A DNA stretch of 64,000 bases from JACVRM01 sp963755085 (lineage in GTDB: Bacteria; Actinomycetota; Thermoleophilia; Gaiellales; Gaiellaceae), in the NCBI GenBank assembly GCA_963755085.1, contig CAVWIN010000013.1:84261-148260 (forward strand), given 5' to 3'. Made by a program: the position numbers and the translations under genes. Below the pieces are notes generated by a model, which saw only the letters and a list, made by a program, of their open reading frames with translations, did not search any database and was not told the origin of the DNA. This document shows, piece by piece, positions 57,299 through 64,000 of the stretch (positions are counted from its first letter, which is position 1; each line of letters begins with the position of its first letter).

Positions 57299-58777
57299 AT
57301 GGGCCTCAACGACCGTCTCGCACACGCAGGCTCCAACGGCTCCAACGGCGGCGCGCCGACCGGCACGACCATGGTCGTCGACCCGCCGGCACCCGAGAGC
57401 GAGCCGCCCGTCACGCCCTCGCCGGCGGCGCCGTCAGCGCCGGCGCGGAGTGCCGATCCCTACGCCGACCTCAAGTCGCGCGTGCACGGCGCGTGCATCG
57501 GCAAGCTCGGCACCGAGCTGCTGGTCACGGACGCGAACGACGACCTGACCGACCGCGTGCTCGAGGTGGTCGCGAGCGAGCTGGCGCTCGACCAGACCCC
57601 GCTCAGCCGCGAGGACCGCGAGCACATCCAGCGCGAGATCGCCGACGACATCCTCGGGTACGGCCCGCTCGAGCCGTTCCTTCGCGACGACTCGGTCAGC
57701 GAGGTCATGGTCAACGGCGCGGCCAACATCTACGTCGAGCGCCTCGGCAAGATCGAGCGGACGCCGTCGACGTTCCTCGACGACAAGCACGTGCTGCGGA
57801 TCATCGACCGGATCGTCTCGCTCGTCGGCCGCCGGATCGACGAGAGCTCGCCGCTCGTCGACGCCCGCCTCCCCGACGGCAGCCGCGTCAACGCGATCAT
57901 CCCGCCGCTGTCGCTCAACGGGCCGTCGCTCACGATCCGCAAGTTCGCCCGCGACCCGTTCACGATCGACGACCTCGTCGCGATGGGAACGCTCTCGCCG
58001 AAGGCCGGCGTGCTGCTCACCGCCGCCGTCCGCGGGAAGCTGAACGTGCTCATCTCCGGCGGTACCGGCACCGGCAAGACGACGCTGCTCAACGCGCTCT
58101 CGGCGTTCGTGCCGGGGGACGAACGGATCGTGACGATCGAGGACGCCGCCGAGCTCCAGCTCCAGCAGGAGCACGTCGTCCGGCTCGAGTCGCGCCCGCC
58201 GAACATCGAGGGCAGCGGCGAGATCACGATCCGCGACCTCGTCCGCAACGCCCTGCGCATGCGGCCCGACCGGATCATCGTCGGCGAGGTCCGCGGCGCG
58301 GAGACCCTGGACATGCTCCAGGCGATGAACACGGGCCACGACGGCTCGCTCACCACCATCCACGCCAACTCCCCGCGCGACGCGCTCGCCCGGCTCGAGA
58401 TGCTCGTGCTGATGGCGGGCGTCGACCTGCCGCTGCGCGCGATCCGCGAGCAGATCGCCGGCGCGTTCGACGTCCTGATCCACCTCACCCGCCTCGTCGA
58501 CGGCTCGCGGCGCATCAGCCACGTCACCGAGGTGATCGGCACGGAGTCCGACGTGGTCACGCTGCAGGACGTGTTCATCGCCCGGACGCCCGACGAGGGC
58601 GACGGCCCGGCCACCCTGCTCGGGCCGCTCGAGTCGACGAACCTCAAGCCGCAGTTCCTCCGCAAGCTGGGCGTCTCCGGCGTCTCGCTGCCGGCGGACT
58701 TCTTCCACTCGGTCGAGGACGACCGGTTCCCGTCGGCCTTCTCGTCGCGGCACCGGACCGCCTGGGAGTCGGCGTGA
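57299..58777 (+). CDS. tadA: Tad secretion ATPase TadA/CpaF
   Basis: A 492-residue hexameric motor: Pro-rich N-terminus (1-52), N-terminal domain with DDILGYGPLEPFLRDDSVSEVMVNG, Walker A ISGGTGTGKTTLLNAL, Asp box IVTIEDAAELQL, Walker B MRPDRIIVGEVRGAE, His box TTIHANSPRDAL. It powers Flp pilus assembly. ATG at 57299 follows the CpaE stop by two bases. Confidence 0.95.
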   Translation: MGLNDRLAHAGSNGSNGGAPTGTTMVVDPPAPESEPPVTPSPAAPSAPARSADPYADLKSRVHGACIGKLGTELLVTDANDDLTDRVLEVVASELALDQTPLSREDREHIQREIADDILGYGPLEPFLRDDSVSEVMVNGAANIYVERLGKIERTPSTFLDDKHVLRIIDRIVSLVGRRIDESSPLVDARLPDGSRVNAIIPPLSLNGPSLTIRKFARDPFTIDDLVAMGTLSPKAGVLLTAAVRGKLNVLISGGTGTGKTTLLNALSAFVPGDERIVTIEDAAELQLQQEHVVRLESRPPNIEGSGEITIRDLVRNALRMRPDRIIVGEVRGAETLDMLQAMNTGHDGSLTTIHANSPRDALARLEMLVLMAGVDLPLRAIREQIAGAFDVLIHLTRLVDGSRRISHVTEVIGTESDVVTLQDVFIARTPDEGDGPATLLGPLESTNLKPQFLRKLGVSGVSLPADFFHSVEDDRFPSAFSSRHRTAWESA

Positions 58778-60654
58778 CCCGCCGCGACCTCGTCCTCGCC
58801 GCGGCCGCGCTCGCGCTGCTCGCCTTCCCGCGGACGGCGCTCGCCGGCCCGGTCAATCTGAAGCGGGTCGACGTCCGCGACTACCCGACGGTGCGCGCCG
58901 TCGTGGTCACCGGCACGCCGACGGCGAAGGCTCCGGTCGTACGGGAGAACGGCCGGCTCGTCTCGGGGCTCCAGACCGAGAACCTCGGCAAGAACCGCAG
59001 CGTCGTCCTGGCGATCGACCGGTCGCAGTCCATGGCCGGCCGGCCGCTCGCGGACGCGATCGCCGCGGCGCGCGCCTTCATCGCCACCAAGAACCCCGAC
59101 GACCGCGTCGAGGTCGTGGGCTTCGGATCCACCGCCGTCGGTCTGACCGGATTTTCCTCCGCGTCGATCGACGCCGACAGCGCGCTTCGCTCGCTCTCCG
59201 TCGACCCCAAAGAGGGGACGGCGCTCTACGACGGGATTCGCGTCTCGTCGCAGGCCCTCCGCTCGGAGCCGGCGGGCGCCCGGGTCATCATCGTGTTGAC
59301 CGACGGGCGTGACGCGGCGAGCAAGGCCACGCTGGCGCGGGCGGTGGCGGCCGCCCGCGCGGCGCGGGCGACCGTGTATCCGATCGGCATCGAGAGCGAC
59401 CAGTTCTCGCCCGGACCGCTCCACCGGCTCGCGGCCGAGACGGGTGGCTCGTACCGGAGCGTCGTCTCCACGGCGAAGCTCGGCGCGATGTACGCGCAGA
59501 TCGCGCGGGAGCTGCAGTTGACGTGGCGGATCCAGTACGTCACCGCAGCGCGCCCGGGCGACCGCGTTCGCCTCCGGGCGACGGTGCCGGGTCACGGCAC
59601 GACCACCAGCGCCGTCCGCATGCCGCCCGAAACGGGGTCCGCTTCCGCAACGGGCGGCGACTCCGTTCTGCCGAACCTCGCCCTCAGGAGCATCTGGGCG
59701 CAGCTGCTGTTCGCGCTCCTGATCGGGCTGCTCGTCCTGCTGGCCGTCCGGATGCTGCTCTCGCGGCCGCGGGGCTCGTGGGCGAATGCCCGCATGGCGC
59801 CGCACGTCGAGGGCGCGCCGGAGCAGCCGCAGCCGAAGGCCGCGCGCCGGCGCTCACGCTCCCTCGCCGGCCTCTACCGCGTGACCGAGGAGAAGCTGGG
59901 CGACGGCGAGACGTGGCACCGCGTCGACCGCCTGCTCGAGCGGGCCGACCTGCCACTGAAGACGGTGGAGCTCGCCTGGCTGTCGGTCGCGTGCGGCCTG
60001 ATCGCCGGCATCCTGCTCGCGGTCGTGGGCGTGCCGGTCTGGCTCGCGATCCTCGGCTTCGCCGGCGCCGCGGCAACGCCCGTCGCCTACGCATGGCACA
60101 AGGCGCGCAAGCGCGTGCAGGCATTCGAGGGGCAACTGCCCGACGTCCTCATCACGCTGGCCGCGTCCCTCCGCGCCGGCCACGGGCTGCGCCAGGCAAT
60201 CCGCGCCGTCGTCGAGGAGGGCCACGAGCCGGCGCGCAAGGAGTTCGGCCGGGTCGTCACCGAGGCCAGCCTCGGCCGCCCGATGGAGGAGGCGCTCGGC
60301 GACATGGCGCAGCGCCTGGAGTCCGAGGACTTCGACTATGTCGTGACGGCGGTGACCGTCCAGCGTCAGGTCGGCGGCGCGCTCGCCGGGCTGCTCGACA
60401 TGGTCGCCGACACGGTCCGCAGCAGGCAGCAATTCCACCGCAAGGTGCGCAGCCTGACCGCAATGGGCCGGATGTCGGCGCTGATCCTGATCGCCCTCCC
60501 GTTCATCCTCGCGGCCGCGCTGACGGCCGTGAACCCGGGCTACATGGAGCCGCTCTACACGACCTCGGCAGGCCACACGCTGATCGCGCTCGGGCTCACC
60601 GGGATGGTCATCGGCTCGCTGTTCCTCAAGAAGATCGTCTCGTTCAAGGGGTGA
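58774..60654 (+). CDS. tadB: VWA domain fused to TadB-type inner-membrane platform
   Basis: A 626-residue protein. After a signal segment, residues about 70-255 form a von Willebrand A domain with a MIDAS motif (AIDRSQSMAG, IIVLTDGRD). A membrane helix follows (about 309-328), and residues about 365-626 form the T2SSF/TadB domain with helices at both ends (FEGQLPDVLITLAASLRAGHGL, SEDFDYVVTAVTVQRQVGG). The whole is one uninterrupted frame. GTG at 58774 overlaps the TadA stop. TadB is the platform on which the motor acts; an external VWA domain could bind pilin or matrix. Confidence 0.87.
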   Translation: MTRRDLVLAAAALALLAFPRTALAGPVNLKRVDVRDYPTVRAVVVTGTPTAKAPVVRENGRLVSGLQTENLGKNRSVVLAIDRSQSMAGRPLADAIAAARAFIATKNPDDRVEVVGFGSTAVGLTGFSSASIDADSALRSLSVDPKEGTALYDGIRVSSQALRSEPAGARVIIVLTDGRDAASKATLARAVAAARAARATVYPIGIESDQFSPGPLHRLAAETGGSYRSVVSTAKLGAMYAQIARELQLTWRIQYVTAARPGDRVRLRATVPGHGTTTSAVRMPPETGSASATGGDSVLPNLALRSIWAQLLFALLIGLLVLLAVRMLLSRPRGSWANARMAPHVEGAPEQPQPKAARRRSRSLAGLYRVTEEKLGDGETWHRVDRLLERADLPLKTVELAWLSVACGLIAGILLAVVGVPVWLAILGFAGAAATPVAYAWHKARKRVQAFEGQLPDVLITLAASLRAGHGLRQAIRAVVEEGHEPARKEFGRVVTEASLGRPMEEALGDMAQRLESEDFDYVVTAVTVQRQVGGALAGLLDMVADTVRSRQQFHRKVRSLTAMGRMSALILIALPFILAAALTAVNPGYMEPLYTTSAGHTLIALGLTGMVIGSLFLKKIVSFKG

Positions 60655-60658
60655 TGAC

Positions 60659-61564
60659 GTGCTGCTCTTGATCCTTGCAATCACGTGCTTCGTGGCCGCC
60701 GTGCTGATGGTCGGCGAGGTGGCGGCCGAGCCCGGCCGCGAGCGCATGCGGTCGATCCGGATGGCGGCCGGCTACGGCAAGCGCGTCTACAGCGACAACC
60801 TGACGGGCGACAGCTTCCGCTCGCGCGTGGCGCTTCCGTTGCGGCAGCGGCTCGCGGCGCTCGTGCTGCGGCTGAGCCCGAAGACGACCGTCGCGATCGT
60901 CGGCACGAGGCTCCAGCGCGCCGGCCTGACGCGGCGGGTCACGCCGTACGGCTTCCTCGCGACCAAGGCGGTCGCGGCCGTGGTCGGCCTCGCGTGCGGC
61001 GGGCTCGTCGGCGCCGCAGGCCCGGGCGGGACGGCGGCGCTGCTCTTCGCGATCGGCGGCGCCGCGCTCGGCTACCTGCTGCCGGACACGTACGTGACCA
61101 TGAAGACGCGGTCACGCCGCGACCGGATCGCGGCCGACCTCCCGAACGCGCTCGACCTGCTCGCCGTGAGCGTCGAGGCCGGGCTCGGCTTCGACGCTGC
61201 CGTCGCGCGGCTGACCGAGCGCACCGAAGGCCCGCTGACCGAGGAGCTGAAGCTGACGCTCCAGGAGATGCGGATCGGCGAGAGCCGGGAGAACGCGCTC
61301 AAGAAGCTGGCGCAGCGGACGGACGTCGCCGTCGTCGCGGGGTTCGTGCGGGCGATGGTGCAGGCCGACCAGCTGGGGATGTCGATCGGCCGGATCCTCC
61401 GCGTCCAGGCGACCGACGCGCGGCTGAAGCGCCAGGCCGCCGCCGAGGAGCGGGCCATGAAGGCGCCCGTGAAGATGCTGATCCCGACGGTGCTCCTCAT
61501 CTTCCCGTCGATGTTCCTGGTCATCCTCGGCCCGGCGTTCATCAACCTCTTCAAGCTCTTCTAG
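60659..61564 (+). CDS. tadC: TadC-type platform protein
   Basis: A 301-residue T2SSF-domain membrane protein: N-terminal helix, RLQRAGLTRRVTPYGFLATKAVAAVVG, ADLPNALDLLAVSVEAGLGFDAAVARLTERTEGPL, and a C-terminal hydrophobic hairpin ending FINLFKLF. It pairs with TadB. GTG at 60659 follows the TadB stop by four bases. Confidence 0.92.
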   Translation: MLLLILAITCFVAAVLMVGEVAAEPGRERMRSIRMAAGYGKRVYSDNLTGDSFRSRVALPLRQRLAALVLRLSPKTTVAIVGTRLQRAGLTRRVTPYGFLATKAVAAVVGLACGGLVGAAGPGGTAALLFAIGGAALGYLLPDTYVTMKTRSRRDRIAADLPNALDLLAVSVEAGLGFDAAVARLTERTEGPLTEELKLTLQEMRIGESRENALKKLAQRTDVAVVAGFVRAMVQADQLGMSIGRILRVQATDARLKRQAAAEERAMKAPVKMLIPTVLLIFPSMFLVILGPAFINLFKLF

Positions 61565-61567
61565 CCC

Positions 61568-62782
61568 GTGCGCCGGCGGGTCGACACCCGGGACGAATCC
61601 GGCCAGGTGCTGGTGCTGGTCGCGATCGCGATGGTCGCGCTGCTCGGCATGGTCGGGCTCGTCCTCGACGTCGGCCACGCGTACTACGTGCACCGGGCGC
61701 TCCAGGCGGACGCCGACGCCGCGGCGACGGCCGGCGCGAACGAGCTGCCGAGCGCGGCCAACGCCGTGGCGACGGCGCAGGCCTACAGCGGCAGCCCGGG
61801 CGGCAAGAACGTGCGCGACAACATTCCGGGCGTCTCGACGACGACGACGACGAAGTGCCTGTCACAGGCGCCGTGCAACCCGGTCAACGCGGTGGTCGTC
61901 AAGGAGCACACGGACGTGTCGACGTTCTTCGCGCGAATCGTCGGCGTCGACTCGATCGGCGTGACCGCGAGCGCGACGGCATGCTCGCCGTGCGAGACCC
62001 GCCCGCTCGACATCATGCTCGTGCTCGACCGGACGGGGTCGATGTGCTTGGACCACTACGGCCGGCCGGACCCGGCGTGTACCGACCTCGAGAACGCGCG
62101 CGAGGGCATGAAGACGTTCCTGCAGTTCATGGACCCGTCGGCCGTGCGCGTCGGCCTCGCCGTGCTGCCACCGGCCGTGGACATGAGCGACCGCTGCGCG
62201 AAGCCGCCGGGCCTGTCGAGCTACGACGACAGCTCGGCGCCGTACGTGATCAGCCCGATGTCGACGGACTACGCGAAGGACGGGGCGCTGGATCCATCGT
62301 CGGATCTCGTCTCGACGATCAACTGCGTGCTGGGCGCCGGCGGCACCTCGTACGCGACCGCGCTCGAGGCCGCGCAGGCGGAGCTCGACGCCCACGGCCG
62401 CCCGAACGTGCAGGACGTGATCGTGTTCCTCTCGGACGGCGCCGCGAACTACGGGCCCTCCTACTACGGCGACACCTCGCCCTACCGCGTGCAGCCGTGT
62501 CACCAGGGCATCTCGTCCGCTGCAGGGATCAAGGCACGCGGGACCCTGATTTACTCGATCGGGTACGACCTGGACGCGCTCGACGGCGGCGCGAACACGT
62601 GCCAGGACTCATGGGGCAACCTGGAGACGCCGTCGATCTCCGCCTACGACGCGCTGAGCGCGATCGCGACCAGCCCGCACACCTTCTACAACAAGCCCGG
62701 CCCCGGCGACCTGAAGACCATCTTCACCCAGGTCGCCTCCGACGTCACCGGCACGAGGCTCATCGATGACAGCGAGTCCTAG
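61568..62782 (+). CDS. tadG: TadG-like protein with VWA domain
   Basis: A 404-residue protein. The N-terminal ESGQVLVLVAIAMVALLGMVGLVLDVGHAYYV is the Tad/TadG pseudopilin-like helix; residues about 139-395 form a VWA domain with MIDAS DRTGSM and a later FLSDG. About ten cysteines suggest disulfide bonds outside the cell. Likely a surface or tip component of the Tad pilus. GTG at 61568 is three bases after the TadC stop. Confidence 0.88.
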   Translation: MRRRVDTRDESGQVLVLVAIAMVALLGMVGLVLDVGHAYYVHRALQADADAAATAGANELPSAANAVATAQAYSGSPGGKNVRDNIPGVSTTTTTKCLSQAPCNPVNAVVVKEHTDVSTFFARIVGVDSIGVTASATACSPCETRPLDIMLVLDRTGSMCLDHYGRPDPACTDLENAREGMKTFLQFMDPSAVRVGLAVLPPAVDMSDRCAKPPGLSSYDDSSAPYVISPMSTDYAKDGALDPSSDLVSTINCVLGAGGTSYATALEAAQAELDAHGRPNVQDVIVFLSDGAANYGPSYYGDTSPYRVQPCHQGISSAAGIKARGTLIYSIGYDLDALDGGANTCQDSWGNLETPSISAYDALSAIATSPHTFYNKPGPGDLKTIFTQVASDVTGTRLIDDSES

Positions 62783-63156
62783 CGCCGTTGCGCCGGCCTG
62801 GGTCGGCGCGGTCACGCTCCGCAGGCCCGGCGGTACCGTCGTGTGCGGGCGGTGCGTCGTCGCGTCGTCGCCCTGGCGGCGGATGCGCGGCCTGCTCGGG
62901 CGGCGCGAGCTCGGGGCGGGCGAGGGCATCCTGCTGTGGCCCGCCTCGGCGATACACTGCTGGTTCATGCGCTTCGCGATCGACGCGGTGTTCCTCGACG
63001 AGGACCTGGTCGTGTTGAAGGTCGCGCCGAACGTCAAGCCGTGGCGGATGCGCAGCCACCGCGGGCGCGAAGGCGGTGCTCGAGGTCGGAGCCGGCGAGG
63101 CCTCGCGGCGCGGCGTCGAGGTCGGCGACCGGCTCGCGGCGGAGGCGCTCGCGTAG
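62766..63156 (+). CDS. DUF192 protein, frame broken once
   Basis: The first 100 codons show the DUF192 pattern (RMRGLLGRRELGAGEGILLWPASAIHCWFMRFAIDAVFLDEDLVVLKV). One extra base near 63058-63066 shifts the frame; removing it restores GAKAVLEVGAGEASRRGVEVGDRL and a TAG at 63154-63156. It overlaps the TadG gene by 17 bases. DUF192 proteins are small and often next to Tad genes in actinobacteria; the function is unknown. Confidence 0.75.
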
Positions 63157-63181
63157 CCGGCGACGGCCGCGGGAGACGGTC

Positions 63182-63997
63182 ATGGCACAGTCAGAAGCCG
63201 GTGGGCTCGGGGTCGTCGCGTACCTCGATCGGGAGATCGAGGACTCGCTGGCGGCGTTCCAGGATCCCCGCCAGGAGTGGCGCAGGCTCGTCTCGGAGTT
63301 GCTGGGGACGTTCTTCCTCGTTCTCGTCGCTGCGGGCGGCGGGATGATGGGGCAGGCGTTCCCGGACACGATCAGCCGCACGGCGGCGGTCGTCGCGCCG
63401 GGCCTGATGGTGATGGCGATCATCATGTTCATGGGCAAGGTGTCGGGCGCCCATCTGAATCCGGCGGTCAGCGTCGCGTTCTCGCTGCGCGGGGACTTCC
63501 CGTGGCGTCGTGTTCCCGGCTACGTCATCGTTCAGCTGCTCGGCGCGACGCTCGCGTGCCTCTTCCTGTGGTGGGTGATCGACGTCTCCGCAACCTACGG
63601 CTCGAACTATCCCGCCTCGGGCTTCTCGGCCGGAGACGCGTTCCTGATGGAGGCGGTGCTGACCTTCGGCCTCGTCAGCGTCATCCTCGGCACCGCGTCG
63701 GGGGCGCAGAACATCGGCATCTTCGGCGCGATCGGAGTCGGCGCCTACATCGCCCTCGCGGGCTTGTGGGGCAGCCCGATCTCGGGCGCTTCGATGAATC
63801 CGGCGCGCACCTTCGGCCCTGACCTCGTCGGCACCGACTTCACGAGCTACTGGGTCTACGTCGCCGGACCGCTCGTCGGCGCCGCTCTTGCCGTCGGAAT
63901 GGCCTGGGTTCTCCGAGGGCCGGGCGGGGGCCGTGCCGGTTCCGCCGCAGCACAGGGCGAGATTCGCACGGAGGTCCAGCACCCCGACAAGGCGTGA
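63182..63997 (+). CDS. Aquaporin / MIP-family channel
   Basis: A 271-residue channel with six helices and both half-helix motifs: HLNPAVSVAFSL and SMNPARTFGPDLVG. The second motif is the aquaporin form; the long N-terminus (1-35) is unusual. It should pass water or small neutral solutes. ATG at 63182. The gene ends three bases before the window edge. Confidence 0.92.
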   Translation: MAQSEAGGLGVVAYLDREIEDSLAAFQDPRQEWRRLVSELLGTFFLVLVAAGGGMMGQAFPDTISRTAAVVAPGLMVMAIIMFMGKVSGAHLNPAVSVAFSLRGDFPWRRVPGYVIVQLLGATLACLFLWWVIDVSATYGSNYPASGFSAGDAFLMEAVLTFGLVSVILGTASGAQNIGIFGAIGVGAYIALAGLWGSPISGASMNPARTFGPDLVGTDFTSYWVYVAGPLVGAALAVGMAWVLRGPGGGRAGSAAAQGEIRTEVQHPDKA

Positions 63998-64000
63998 AGG

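Overview
The window reads as chromosomal DNA of a high-GC Gram-positive bacterium of the Actinomycetota. A deep lineage such as Thermoleophilia is likely, but that placement is inference from gene content: DUF222-HNH protein, MprAB/HtrA-like unit, a ferrochelatase with a cysteine-rich tail, a Tad pilus locus with a VWA-TadB protein, many GTG starts, GTGA/ATGA start-stop overlaps and several apparently leaderless promoters. No rRNA, tRNA, CRISPR array, phage or insertion sequence was seen.

Layout. 1-3110: tail of an operon with two hypothetical genes and a GGDEF/EAL c-di-GMP protein. 3107-10151: an envelope module with an OmpR-type regulator and kinase, a divergent HtrA protease, two paralogous secreted helical proteins, ApbE and a ferric-reductase-like membrane protein. 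10222-14557: secreted haem peroxidase, arsRMC arsenic operon, ferrochelatase. 14571-17025: shikimate/aromatic genes (chorismate mutase, DAHP synthase, prephenate dehydrogenase). 17044-19238: ArsR regulator, SRPBCC protein, DUF222-HNH protein. 19211-41458: a large amino-acid biosynthesis region with an AlaC-like aminotransferase, leuCD, pheA, leuB, thrC, proA-proB, leuA-(LeuB-like)-ilvBNCD, gltB, an HxlR regulator and a second thrC. 41616-48073: response regulator, PEP carboxylase, carbonic anhydrase, amino-acid ABC transporter. 48180-51089: a large secreted Asp-box protein. 51232-62782: NarL-type two-component system and a Tad/Flp pilus locus. 62766-63997: DUF192 protein and aquaporin.

Regulation is the richest part. 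A SAM-I riboswitch precedes the first threonine synthase. A 30-residue leader peptide whose last 12 residues are mostly Leu/Ile/Val precedes leuA-ilv. gltB and the second thrC share one leader plan: TTGCGN-17-TAC(T/A)CT promoter, a leaderless 19-20 codon upstream ORF ending CGC-TAG, and a stem whose 5' arm contains that stop codon. A 15-bp element close to CTTTACTCTGTACAG lies at leuC, pheA, thrC/proA, leuA/gltB and the HxlR gene, so a local amino-acid regulon is plausible.

Quality warning. About a dozen single-base frame breaks hit nine or ten genes (apbE, a small membrane protein, a helical protein, a kinase end, the peroxidase, hemH twice, proA, cpaB, the DUF192 gene). Most read as one extra base and restore family motifs when corrected, so they look like base-level sequence errors rather than pseudogenes. 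Two apparent fusions (ApbE-ferric reductase and ProA-ProB) are explained this way.
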